Of a DNA stretch of 25,592 nt, positions 15,274 through 24,116 are shown piece after piece (the stretch's first letter is position 1; the number at the start of each line of letters is the position of its first letter). Position numbers and translations under genes: made by a program. The DNA comes from Crocinitomicaceae bacterium (lineage in GTDB: Bacteria > Bacteroidota > Bacteroidia > Flavobacteriales_D > Crocinitomicaceae), in NCBI GenBank assembly GCA_027084145.1, contig JALWLM010000131.1:1-25592 (forward strand), in the 5' to 3' direction. The notes below the pieces were generated by a model. That model was not told where the DNA came from. It ran no database searches and saw nothing but the letters and a program-made list of their open reading frames with translations.

Positions 15274-16467
15274 TTAATTAGTTTTTGCAAAGTATTTGTC
15301 TTTGAACGTTGCATTTGCTTTTGAGCTCATCCAATCGTTATATTCTTTTTCATCTAAAACAACGACAATCATTTTCATTTTATAATGTGCTCCACCACAA
15401 ATTTTATTACACATCAAAGAAAAGTTAAAATCTTTCGGTTTATTATTCTTTTTAATGAATTCTTTTGTCGTAATATCAGGAGTAAATTTGAATCTTGTGG
15501 TCATTCCCGGTACGGTATTCATTTGTACTCTGAAATCAGGGAAGTACGCTGAGTGGATAACATCCTTAGACCTAAAAGTCATTTCATATTCTTTATTGAC
15601 ACATAAATAAAGAGTGTCTTTTTGAATGATATCATCCCAAGCCATTACGTCCATTTTACTATCATATCTGTTTTTCATTTGATATAATAGTCTGACAAGT
15701 CTGGATTTTCTATCAATTGCGTCTTTAATTTTTTGTTTTTCCTCTTTAGATGTAACAAAGTTTTTATCTTTTAACTTAGCTTCTAATGTTTTAATACCTT
15801 GAGGTCCTGTTTCCATATTTTGAATTGCAGAATCAATTGTATTTGTCGTCATTAAAGCTAATTGATTGTTGTCCAGGGTTAATTTATAGTCAAACTTCCC
15901 TAATTTATTGTCTTTTCCGGAGTATCTTGCAGTCCAATCAAATTGCTTTGAAAATAATTCAACACGAATAGCTTCTGCGCTTGATTCTGAAGTAACATCA
16001 TTCCAAATTGTTAAACCTAGTATAATGATAACTGCTAATGCTGACGCAGGAATAAAGGTCCAAATCATTTCGAGTTTGCTACTATGAGGAAAAAAATACG
16101 CTTTTACCCCCGGTTTTTTAACATATTTAAAAGAAAAGTATAATAAGAAAAAATGTGTTAAAAAGAATACAATTAAAATGATAATTAAGTTTAGGTTTAA
16201 TAGCCAATCTAAATCATGACCATGTTTTGAAGCAGAAGAACCTCTTCCTGTCCATCCGTATTCTTGCATCAGATAAATAAACCCTCCAAATAAAACAATC
16301 ATAAAAAGAAGCATTAGATTAGCATTTAATCTATTGTTTTTTTGACTAATCTCTTCCTCTTTTCTCCCTGTAATTTCAGACAGTGTTCGTTGTATTTTCA
16401 TAATCTGAGCAATTAGAATTGCTCCTAAGACAATGACTACTAATATGATTAATTTACTTACCATCAT
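15274..16467 (-). CDS. coxB: Cytochrome c oxidase subunit II with CuA site
   Basis: Accepts electrons on the binuclear CuA centre and passes them to CoxA. CuA ligands seen: H305, C353, C357, H361 and M364 (CNKICGGAHYKM). No CXXCH, so it is not a caa3-type fusion and needs a cytochrome partner. 397 aa, longer than the textbook form: four hydrophobic segments (about 4-22, 50-66, 89-113, 133-154) instead of two, and an insertion of about 80 residues (roughly 200-283, Lys/Glu-rich, likely helical hairpin or coiled coil) inside the cupredoxin fold before the CuA half. Both extras fit what I recall of Flavobacteriia CoxB. Lies 27 bases after actF. Confidence 0.95.
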   Translation of the reverse strand: MMVSKLIILVVIVLGAILIAQIMKIQRTLSEITGRKEEEISQKNNRLNANLMLLFMIVLFGGFIYLMQEYGWTGRGSSASKHGHDLDWLLNLNLIIILIVFFLTHFFLLYFSFKYVKKPGVKAYFFPHSSKLEMIWTFIPASALAVIIILGLTIWNDVTSESSAEAIRVELFSKQFDWTARYSGKDNKLGKFDYKLTLDNNQLALMTTNTIDSAIQNMETGPQGIKTLEAKLKDKNFVTSKEEKQKIKDAIDRKSRLVRLLYQMKNRYDSKMDVMAWDDIIQKDTLYLCVNKEYEMTFRSKDVIHSAYFPDFRVQMNTVPGMTTRFKFTPDITTKEFIKKNNKPKDFNFSLMCNKICGGAHYKMKMIVVVLDEKEYNDWMSSKANATFKDKYFAKTN

Positions 16468-16494
16468 TATTATATGTTTTATTTATACTTTATT

Positions 16495-17688
16495 TTAAAT
16501 TTCGTGGTGAAGACTTTCGTCTAAGAACGGATGATTTTTAGGGATAATAGGTGCCGATGCTAAAGTATTTAGTATGACGTGTATAAAAATCCCCAGCATT
16601 AATAACAACATTCCTATTTCTAAAAATCCAATAGATGCTCTAGGACCCATTGAACCAATGGCAACCATTTGATATACATCCAACCAGTGACCAACTAAAA
16701 TGATTAGACCGATTACAGTTAAAGTCCCGGCATGTCTTTTAGCGTCTCTAGACATTAATAAGAGCATAGGAAAGAAGAAGTTGATAAAGAACATTCCAAA
16801 ATATAAAAGTTTAAAATGCTCAATTCTTATTTGATAATAAATAACTTCTTCACCAATATCTGCATACCAAATTAGCATATATTGAGAGAACCACATGTAT
16901 GACCAAAGGAATGATAATGCAAAAGACCATTTACCAAGGTCATGGATATGGCTTTCATTTATTTTCTCAAGATATCCATTCTTTTTTAAGTATAAAGCAA
17001 ATAAAACTAAGACAGTCATTGCTGAGCACCACATTCCTGCAAATGTGTACCATCCAAATAATGTAGAAAACCAGTGAACATCAATAGACATAATCCAATC
17101 CCATGATTGTGTAGAACTAAATACAGCAAAGAACACTAAAAACTTAGCTCCTCTTTTGTAATTCATAAAATGAAGTTCTGTTCCCCCGATTTTATCTTCT
17201 TCTAAAGAGCGCTTTCTAAATGCTTTCCAGAAGATGTAATAAGTTCCCAAATAAACAATTGTTCTGATCCAGAAGAATATTTTATTTAAATAAGGAGTTT
17301 TCCCTTGAATAATTTCGTCATGTGCTACTGTTTCAGGGTCCATCCAAGTATATATATGAGAACCGTTTGTTAAGGTTATTATTAAGAAAATCAAAACTAG
17401 AAACCCAATACCGTAAGGAATATAGCTCGAAACAGACTCTATTACTCTTTTTATGACAGCATACCATCCTGTTTCTGTTGCATACATTAAAGCTAAAAAG
17501 AAAAATGCTCCTAGTGCGATAAAGAAGAAATATAGACTAGTAGATAATCCACTCACTAAAATTCGCTGAAATAGGTTGTCTTCTCCCATATGAGAAAATA
17601 GACCCAATATTGAAAATAATATCCCAACAGCTACTAATAACTTGATAACTGTTTTTGCTTTTTTTGAAACCGTATAATTCATTTCCAT
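16495..17688 (-). CDS. actF: ACIII subunit ActF (quinol:cytochrome c oxidoreductase membrane subunit)
   Basis: Integral membrane subunit of alternative complex III, related to the NrfD/ActC fold but shorter loops. 397 aa with ten hydrophobic segments; tell-tale stretches include SSTQSWDWIMSIDVHWFST and FLWSYMWFSQYMLIWYADIG, with conserved His/Asp/Trp in the membrane that in ActC/ActF line a possible proton route. It has no cofactor motif. It follows actE by 30 bases and precedes coxB by 27 bases: the gene order that places the reductase and the oxidase in one transcript, matching the ACIII-oxidase supercomplex described for Flavobacterium johnsoniae. Confidence 0.93.
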   Translation of the reverse strand: MEMNYTVSKKAKTVIKLLVAVGILFSILGLFSHMGEDNLFQRILVSGLSTSLYFFFIALGAFFFLALMYATETGWYAVIKRVIESVSSYIPYGIGFLVLIFLIITLTNGSHIYTWMDPETVAHDEIIQGKTPYLNKIFFWIRTIVYLGTYYIFWKAFRKRSLEEDKIGGTELHFMNYKRGAKFLVFFAVFSSTQSWDWIMSIDVHWFSTLFGWYTFAGMWCSAMTVLVLFALYLKKNGYLEKINESHIHDLGKWSFALSFLWSYMWFSQYMLIWYADIGEEVIYYQIRIEHFKLLYFGMFFINFFFPMLLLMSRDAKRHAGTLTVIGLIILVGHWLDVYQMVAIGSMGPRASIGFLEIGMLLLMLGIFIHVILNTLASAPIIPKNHPFLDESLHHEI

Positions 17689-17718
17689 TTTACCTGTTAT
17701 TCGTTAAAGGTGTTGTGT

Positions 17719-18450
17719 TTATTTTTTATTGTCCAAATCAACCGTTGTTGTATCTGTCGTTAAAGATTCCTCAAGTGGTTTTAATGAGCCATAATTAGGA
17801 TCTTGAAATTTTCTCACCTGATGAACTAATGTCCAAATTTCTTTTTTGGTTAAAATAGAAGCATGAGCTCCCATCATTCCTTTCCCATAATAAATGGAAT
17901 AAAATATTTGTCCATCACTTAAATGTTTTAAGTTCGCATAGTCAGGAACACCGGCATAAGCCCCGCTTTCTACCATTGTTCCATTACCGTCCCCTTTTTT
18001 TCCATGGCAGTGTGCACATTTTGAATTGAAAAGTTTTTTACCGTCTTCAAAAATTTGCTCTTTATTTTCTTCTGTTAGAACCAAAGGATTATCATCTGAA
18101 AGGGCCAAGGCATATTCATCTTCGTTAGAGAACTCATACCCTTTTAGACCATGAGTAATTTTAAAAGATTTGTTTGGCTTTCTATGATAAGGAAGCATAA
18201 GTTCTACCTCTTTTTTATCCGTTCCGTAATATGGAATAGTTGCGAAAGGAGGTGTTTTTGCTGACATTTTTGTTTTATATTCCTTATGTTCTCTTTCTCT
18301 AATATGTCCATAATCAACATATGGTTCTATAGCAGAAGAACGATACATGTCGGGCATATACTCATATCCGGGGCTGTCCGGATCTGAAGAACAAGAGCTC
18401 AATGATAGAGCGGCAAATGCGATGACAGATATTTTTGATATATTTTTCAT
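17719..18450 (-). CDS. actE: ACIII subunit ActE, monohaem c-type cytochrome lipoprotein
   Basis: Carries one covalently bound haem and sits at the periplasmic face of ACIII next to ActA. 243 aa. Signal peptide with lipobox LSSC, Cys20 expected to be lipidated. The conserved N-terminal stretch PGYEYMPDMYRSSAIEPY is a hallmark of this family. Haem site CAHCH (C145, C148, H149) and GKGMMGAH with Met192 or Met193 as the likely second axial ligand, i.e. a class I cytochrome c domain at the C-terminal half. The tail (after about 222) is short and acidic. Starts 20 bases after actD. Confidence 0.95.
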   Translation of the reverse strand: MKNISKISVIAFAALSLSSCSSDPDSPGYEYMPDMYRSSAIEPYVDYGHIREREHKEYKTKMSAKTPPFATIPYYGTDKKEVELMLPYHRKPNKSFKITHGLKGYEFSNEDEYALALSDDNPLVLTEENKEQIFEDGKKLFNSKCAHCHGKKGDGNGTMVESGAYAGVPDYANLKHLSDGQIFYSIYYGKGMMGAHASILTKKEIWTLVHQVRKFQDPNYGSLKPLEESLTTDTTTVDLDNKK

Positions 18451-18470
18451 TTTCTTTATATGAAAAGTTA

Positions 18471-19004
18471 TTAAATTTCTTTTTGTTCTAACTCTATAAT
18501 TCCCGTCTTCTTCACTAAATCTAAAATTTCTTGTTGAGAAACACTAGGGTTTTGTGAAGGTCTTAATTCCATTACAAACTTATCATCTGTTGTTCTGGGG
18601 TCCGGATTATCTGCTTTCATTCCGGGTAACGTTCTATTTGCGATTAAATAAGTAATAGCCATTCCATGAGCAGCACATAATACCGTAAACTCAAAAGAAA
18701 TAGGAACAAAAGCTAACATGTTCTCTAAGTAACTACCATTGGGTTTACCTCCAACGTTCATGGGCCAATCTTCTATCATGAAGTACCACATTCCTAGTGT
18801 CGCTAATGTTAATCCTATTAGCCCATAGATAAAAGAAAAAATTCCTAATCTTGTTGGTTTAACACCTATGATAGGGTCAATACCATGAATAGGGAAAGGA
18901 GAAAACACCTCTTCTATCTTTATCCCTTTTGAAACTAATAATTTAGCTCCGTCTTTCAGAATTTCTTCATCATCATACATCGCATAAATAACTTTCTCTG
19001 CCAT
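18471..19004 (-). CDS. actD: ACIII subunit ActD (DUF3341 protein)
   Basis: Small membrane subunit of ACIII without cofactors, thought to stabilise the complex. 177 aa: an N-terminal cytoplasmic alpha/beta domain (VIYAMYDDEEILKDGAKLL, then EVFSPFPIHGID), two membrane segments (about 55-75 and 97-117) joined by a loop with WPMNVGGKP, and a C-terminal tail containing TTDDKFVMEL, all typical of DUF3341. The last ~25 residues continue as a charged tail. Only 4 bases separate it from actC, indicating coupled translation. Confidence 0.95.
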   Translation of the reverse strand: MAEKVIYAMYDDEEILKDGAKLLVSKGIKIEEVFSPFPIHGIDPIIGVKPTRLGIFSFIYGLIGLTLATLGMWYFMIEDWPMNVGGKPNGSYLENMLAFVPISFEFTVLCAAHGMAITYLIANRTLPGMKADNPDPRTTDDKFVMELRPSQNPSVSQQEILDLVKKTGIIELEQKEI

Positions 19005-19008
19005 GTCT

Positions 19009-20742
19009 TTAGTCTTTTTTATTAATTAATTTTTTAGCTTGCCCTGCCCAATCTTCTCTTTCAGCTCTACCCGGGAATTTTCCGGTAATAGAATCTAAAA
19101 GATCATATTCTACCTTTGTCATTTTACTTACTTGTATGTAAGTAAAAATTCCTATATTATTTAATGTTTTTTCAAAGACAGGACCTATTCCTGAAATCTT
19201 TTTTAAATCATCTTTTTGCCCTTCTTCGGCTTTTCCTATTGACTCTATTAATTTGGAAGACGCCTCAAGATCTATTATTTCTTCTTCCTTGACATCCACA
19301 ACATCATGTTTTGATTCTTTTGTGTTTATAGGTTCTGCTCCTCCAAAAGGTTTTGGTTTAGGATGAACTTCTGCCTCCCCGTTTTTATAAGATTCTCCTG
19401 ATGACTTTAATATTGTTTTTAATTCAGCAATGGGCATTACAGGAAAATATCGAGCAAATAAGAGGTAGAAAACAAAGAATAAACCAATTGTTCCAATGTA
19501 AACACCTATGTCTATGTGACTAGGATATTGCATACTCCAAGAAGAAGGAAGGTAATCTCTATGGATAGAGGTTACAATGATAACAAAACGTTCAAACCAC
19601 ATACCTATATTTACAACGATAGAGATGATAAATGTAAAAATTAAACTACGTCTTAATTTTCTAAACCACATTAATTGAGGCGAAACAACGTTACATGTCA
19701 TCATTGAAGCATAAGCCCACCAGTATGGACCTGTTGCTCTGTTAAGAAATGCATAAGCTTCATATTCAACTCCAGAGTACCAAGAAATAAAAAGCTCTGT
19801 AATATATGCTGTACCAACGATTGAACCTGTAACCATAATTACAATATTCATATACTCAACATGTTTTGTATGAAGATATGCTTCAAGTTTCATTGCTTTT
19901 CTTAGTACGAGCATAATTGTTTGTACCATAGCAAACCCGGAGAACACAGCTCCCGCAACGAAGTACGGAGGGAATATTGTTGTATGCCAACCCGGGATAA
20001 CCGAAGTAGCAAAGTCAAAAGATACAATAGAGTGTACCGAGAATACTAAAGGTGTTGCTAGACCTGCCAATACGAGTGATACAATTTCAAAACGATTCCA
20101 GTGTTTAGCTCTTCCCGACCATCCGAAAGAAAGTAAAGAATACATTTTTTTCGCAAGAGGTTTTTTCGCTCTATCCCGTATGGTTGCAAAATCAGGAATT
20201 AATCCAATGTACCAAAAGACTAAACCTACAGACAGGTAGGTTGAAATAGCAAATACATCCCAAAGTAGAGGAGAGTTGAAGTTAACCCAAAGAGACCCGA
20301 AATGGTTGGGAATAGGCAAAACCCAGTACCCTAACCATAAACGGCCCATGTGAATTAATGGGAACATACCGGCCATAAATACGGCGAAAATAGTCATTGC
20401 CTCGGCAGCTCTGTTAATTGCCATTCTCCATTTCTGTCTGAAAAGAAGTAGTACGGCAGAGATAAGTGTACCGGCGTGACCAATACCAACCCACCATACA
20501 AAGTTGGTAATATCCCAAGCCCAACCTACAGTTTTGTTTAATCCCCATACACCAATACCAACTCCTAAAAGGTACAGGATACACCCAATACCATAAATTC
20601 CAAGTATTAGTGCTATTCCAAATAAAACATACCACATTTTAGGCGCCTTATCCTCTATAGGCTTACAAATATCCTCTGTGATGTCATGATAGGTTTTATG
20701 ACCTAAAATTAGAGGTTCTCTAATTGCTGCTTCCTTGTGCAT
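19009..20742 (-). CDS. actC: ACIII subunit ActC (NrfD-like quinol-binding membrane protein) with C-terminal helix-hairpin-helix extension
   Basis: Polytopic subunit that, with ActB, forms the menaquinol-oxidising site of ACIII. Residues 1-447 are the usual NrfD/PsrC-like protein with about ten membrane helices (REPLILGHKTYHDI at the start; WWVGIGHAGTLISA with the conserved His near the quinol site; FVIIVTSIHRDYLPSSW). Beyond that it is longer than the family norm: a charged linker (448-510, with runs of Glu/Lys/Asp) and a compact C-terminal domain (511-577) with DDLKKISGIGPVFEKTLN and GRAEREDWAGQAKKL, the signature of the helix-hairpin-helix domain also found at the end of some NuoE and ribosomal L21 proteins. 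No frame shift or internal stop separates the parts. Confidence 0.95.
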   Translation of the reverse strand: MHKEAAIREPLILGHKTYHDITEDICKPIEDKAPKMWYVLFGIALILGIYGIGCILYLLGVGIGVWGLNKTVGWAWDITNFVWWVGIGHAGTLISAVLLLFRQKWRMAINRAAEAMTIFAVFMAGMFPLIHMGRLWLGYWVLPIPNHFGSLWVNFNSPLLWDVFAISTYLSVGLVFWYIGLIPDFATIRDRAKKPLAKKMYSLLSFGWSGRAKHWNRFEIVSLVLAGLATPLVFSVHSIVSFDFATSVIPGWHTTIFPPYFVAGAVFSGFAMVQTIMLVLRKAMKLEAYLHTKHVEYMNIVIMVTGSIVGTAYITELFISWYSGVEYEAYAFLNRATGPYWWAYASMMTCNVVSPQLMWFRKLRRSLIFTFIISIVVNIGMWFERFVIIVTSIHRDYLPSSWSMQYPSHIDIGVYIGTIGLFFVFYLLFARYFPVMPIAELKTILKSSGESYKNGEAEVHPKPKPFGGAEPINTKESKHDVVDVKEEEIIDLEASSKLIESIGKAEEGQKDDLKKISGIGPVFEKTLNNIGIFTYIQVSKMTKVEYDLLDSITGKFPGRAEREDWAGQAKKLINKKD

Positions 20743-20785
20743 TTATATCTGTTTTTAATTCTTTAAAATAAAACTTTATTATTTA

Positions 20786-23700
20786 TTAATGATGCTCTCC
20801 ATGATTGTTTTCATGTGAATCATGGAGAGCATGACCATGAGCTTCCTCTTCTTTTTGAAGTTTTTCTAAGGCTTCATTTTCTTCATTTCGTACTTTCACT
20901 TGGTACCAAATGTTTGGTTGTATTCCAATTTCTTCCAATGCTTGATATGCTCTATTACCTTCAGATGTTTTTCTGATTTTTGAGTTAACATCATTCCAGT
21001 CTCCTACGGTAATTGCATCTGTTGGACAAGAGTCAGAACAAGCAGTGGTAAATTCACCATCCTGTACCGGTCTTCCTTCTTTCTTCGCATTTAACTTGCT
21101 TTCTTGGATTCTTTGAACACAGAAAGAACATTTTTCCATTACCCCTCTAGTTCGAACAGTAACATCAGGATTCAACACCATTCTTCCTAAATCATCCTGT
21201 GCAGGGTTTATTTCTGTTTGTGCTTTATATGAAGGATAGTTAAACCAGTTGAATCTACGAACTTTATAAGGGCAGTTATTTGCACAATATCTTGTACCAA
21301 TACAACGGTTATACGCCATTTGGTTTAACCCTTCATCACTATGGTTTGTTGCAGCAACAGGGCATACTGTTTCACAAGGTGCGTGATTACAGTGGTGACA
21401 CATCATCGGCATGTGAACAACACTCGGATTCTCTGCTGCTAATTCTGCTTTATCGTAATCGAAATTGTCTTTATCTTTTTTTGTACCGATAGCAGCTTCT
21501 TCATTAGAAGCAAAATATCTATCGATACGTAACCAGTGCATCTCTCTACCTTTACGTACTTCGTTTTTACCTACAACAGGAACATTGTTTTCAGCTTGAC
21601 ATGCAATTAAACAAGATCCACATCCGATACAAGAAGAAAGATCTATAGCCATTCCCCATCTGTGCCCAATATGCTCAACAGGGTGTTTATCCCATAGGTC
21701 AACTTCCTTTACAGGTACGGCAACATGATGTCCGTTTTCATCGATTTTTTGAAGTACATGAGGTGGGTTATACGCTTCTTTACCTTTTGTCTTAAAAATA
21801 TCTAAAGTTGTTTCTCTAACGACAGAGTGACGCCCCATCACCGTGTGATGGATTTGCGTACATGCTATTGGATGTATTCCATCTGTTTTTTCTACTGACG
21901 CTACATTATTATAAGAAATATTTCCCAAGGCATCAAAAGAAGACAGGCGAAATGCATTTTCTCCAATTGTTAATCGCTTTCCACTAGCATCTGTTAGATG
22001 TCCTCCATATTCTCCCGTTTGATATGCCGCTTTCCCTATTTTTTCATCTCCCGCTCCTCTTCCGTATCCTAAAGCAACACCTACTGTCCCTATTGCTTGA
22101 CCGGGAAGAGGATATACAGGTAATGTGAGTGAAACATTGCCAACTTTGATAGTTGCTTTGTTTAACCCGTTTTTCTCGTCAAAAGTAGTCGCATATTTTC
22201 CTGCCATTTCAACAGGGTTCATAGTGATATAGTTATCCCAAGTTGCCTTTGTTAAAGGATCCGGCATTTCTTGTAACCAAGGGTTGTTTGCGTATACCCC
22301 TGTTCTCATCGATGCTTTTTGGTAAAGAACAACTTCCGTTTTGCCTTCTTTAGGAAGAGATGTATTTACTTTAGATAAAGCAGAATCGGAAAAAATAGTT
22401 TCAGACAGTTCTTCTACAGTCGGATATTTTACATCTGTACAGCTATTATGAACCATCATGTTCCAGTACTTCTCTTCCGAAGTATATTCCGTCTGATTCG
22501 GATATCCATATTGAATCCAAAGGTCTTTTATGTACTTATATGTAACTTTCGAATCTTTTCCTTCTCTTTTAGCTTTTCCTACCCAGACTAAGAGTGACTC
22601 TAATGCGGAAAAAGTATTGTGTAATGGTCTTATTGTTGGTTGAGCAATGGCATAATGTCCTTTTATTGGCTCATAATCTGACCAATCTTCTAATGCATGA
22701 TGATTCGGTACAATGTATTTACATTTAGATGCTGTTTCATCTGCGTAAGCAGAAATTGCTATAGTTGTTTTTACTTTAGACAATGCTTTTCCAAATTGAT
22801 CTCCATTAGGTAAAGTATAAACAGGATTTGTGTTATAAAATATAACTGTATCAGGTCCTGAACCGGAAATAATATCATTAACAAATTGCTTTACTTTTTT
22901 ATCATTTCCTTGATTCAATAAAATTGGATTAGAGAAATCAATGGTTTTGCCATAATTACTTAATAGGCTGTTAATTTTGTTTGCCAGTATTTGAGTTCCT
23001 AAATTATTCGATCCGGCAACAACAATAGACTCACCTTTTGAAGCTTTTAAAGCTTTAATTGCTTTGTCAGCAACTTTTTTAGCTTTATCATTTAATTGTG
23101 TAGAAACCCCACCTGTATTTCCACCTAATTTCTCTATCATGTAAGCGAGTACTTTAGCTTCTTCAGATGGTTTAATCATTCCTCTATAATCTGCATTTGA
23201 TCCGGTAATGGACATGACAGATTCAAACTGGAAGTGTTTTGACATCCATTCTCCTTCAGGTTTTCTTCTTGATCCGTATTCTCCAACAAATTTTGTAGGG
23301 AATAACCAAGAATTCAAGAAGTCAGCCCCAATACTTACAATTGTTTTTGCTTTGGAGAAGTCATAGTTAGGAATGATTCCCATTCCGATTTCATCTACTT
23401 TATTGAAAGAGATAGCATTTGCCTCTCTCATTGCAGAATAAGATACAGCATCATATTGGATGTGTTCAAAACGATCTTCTCCCAATGACATTTTTAAATC
23501 GTTAATTGCAGTAGTCATTGAAGGAGAAATAATAGTGCTTGATAGCAACACTACTTTATTCGAAGATTTTAAGGCCGATTTAATATTTTTGTCTATAGAA
23601 GATATAGAAACATCTTTACCCTTCATTTGAGGATTAGATAATCGTTCACTATCATAAAGACCTAATACTGATGCTACAATTTGAGGATTTACCGCTCCTT

Positions 23701-24085
23701 TAGTAACACCAAAATCTTTATTCCCTTTGATATAAATTGGACGACCTTCTCTTGTTTTTACTAAAATACTAGCATAAGATACACCATCATAAAAAGTGGA
23801 CGCATACCAAGTAGCTTGTCCCGGTGTAACATTCTCAGGTTTATTTACGTAAGGGATTATTTTTGTTACAGGCGCTTCACATGCAGCAACAGTTGCAGCA
23901 GCAACACTGAAACCTAAAAACTTTAAGAAATCTCTTCTACTTGTAGAAGACTCGTTCAAGTTCTCATCACTCAAAAACTCTTCAATTGATGCAGAACCTG
24001 AAAATTCTTGTTCTTTGGATTCTAGGAAAGCAGGAGTTTCTTTTAACTCATCTACTCCTTTCCAGTATTTTTTTGTCATTCCCAT
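20786..24085 (-). CDS. actB: ACIII subunit ActB: Tat-exported molybdopterin-oxidoreductase-like / Fe-S protein
   Basis: Periplasmic electron-relay subunit, a fusion of a molybdopterin-oxidoreductase-like domain (about 80-760; in this family the Mo cofactor is lost) with a C-terminal ferredoxin-type domain. The N-terminus is the extended Tat-signal type of this family: about 48 residues, then SRRDFLKFLG (Arg50-Arg51) and a lipobox-like VAAC (Cys69), so the mature protein is probably a lipoprotein. Cluster cysteines: C819/C822/C825/C829; C896/C899/C904/C908; C928/C934/C938, where Thr931 replaces one Cys, as expected for a [3Fe-4S] cluster; C986/C989/C1016/C1020. The last 17 residues hold 7 His, and the matching DNA folds into a perfect hairpin. 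1099 aa. Starts 31 bases after actA. Confidence 0.96.
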   Translation of the reverse strand: MGMTKKYWKGVDELKETPAFLESKEQEFSGSASIEEFLSDENLNESSTSRRDFLKFLGFSVAAATVAACEAPVTKIIPYVNKPENVTPGQATWYASTFYDGVSYASILVKTREGRPIYIKGNKDFGVTKGAVNPQIVASVLGLYDSERLSNPQMKGKDVSISSIDKNIKSALKSSNKVVLLSSTIISPSMTTAINDLKMSLGEDRFEHIQYDAVSYSAMREANAISFNKVDEIGMGIIPNYDFSKAKTIVSIGADFLNSWLFPTKFVGEYGSRRKPEGEWMSKHFQFESVMSITGSNADYRGMIKPSEEAKVLAYMIEKLGGNTGGVSTQLNDKAKKVADKAIKALKASKGESIVVAGSNNLGTQILANKINSLLSNYGKTIDFSNPILLNQGNDKKVKQFVNDIISGSGPDTVIFYNTNPVYTLPNGDQFGKALSKVKTTIAISAYADETASKCKYIVPNHHALEDWSDYEPIKGHYAIAQPTIRPLHNTFSALESLLVWVGKAKREGKDSKVTYKYIKDLWIQYGYPNQTEYTSEEKYWNMMVHNSCTDVKYPTVEELSETIFSDSALSKVNTSLPKEGKTEVVLYQKASMRTGVYANNPWLQEMPDPLTKATWDNYITMNPVEMAGKYATTFDEKNGLNKATIKVGNVSLTLPVYPLPGQAIGTVGVALGYGRGAGDEKIGKAAYQTGEYGGHLTDASGKRLTIGENAFRLSSFDALGNISYNNVASVEKTDGIHPIACTQIHHTVMGRHSVVRETTLDIFKTKGKEAYNPPHVLQKIDENGHHVAVPVKEVDLWDKHPVEHIGHRWGMAIDLSSCIGCGSCLIACQAENNVPVVGKNEVRKGREMHWLRIDRYFASNEEAAIGTKKDKDNFDYDKAELAAENPSVVHMPMMCHHCNHAPCETVCPVAATNHSDEGLNQMAYNRCIGTRYCANNCPYKVRRFNWFNYPSYKAQTEINPAQDDLGRMVLNPDVTVRTRGVMEKCSFCVQRIQESKLNAKKEGRPVQDGEFTTACSDSCPTDAITVGDWNDVNSKIRKTSEGNRAYQALEEIGIQPNIWYQVKVRNEENEALEKLQKEEEAHGHALHDSHENNHGEHH
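20792..20832 (-). other. Perfect 15-bp inverted repeat in the last codons of actB (RNA hairpin)
   Basis: Arms ATGCTCTCCATGATT (20792-20806) and AATCATGGAGAGCAT (20818-20832) pair without a mismatch around an 11-base loop. It covers codons 1085-1098 of actB and ends 3 bases before the stop codon. No T run follows, so it is not a classical terminator; the actC start is 50 bases further on. Confidence 0.85.
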
Positions 24086-24116
24086 ATCTTAATTCGAATT
24101 CTTTCTTAATTATAAA

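Noticed and set aside
15274..16467. CoxB as a caa3-type subunit with fused cytochrome c
   Set aside because: No CXXCH anywhere in the protein; the C-terminus ends shortly after the CuA motif.
20757..20785. Terminator between actB and actC
   Set aside because: The actB-end hairpin is strong but followed by mixed A/T sequence rather than a T run, and actC must be transcribed with the operon.
20786..24085. ActB as an active molybdenum enzyme (formate dehydrogenase or nitrate reductase-like)
   Set aside because: The operon context and extended Tat signal identify ActB of ACIII, whose molybdopterin-like domain carries no Mo cofactor.
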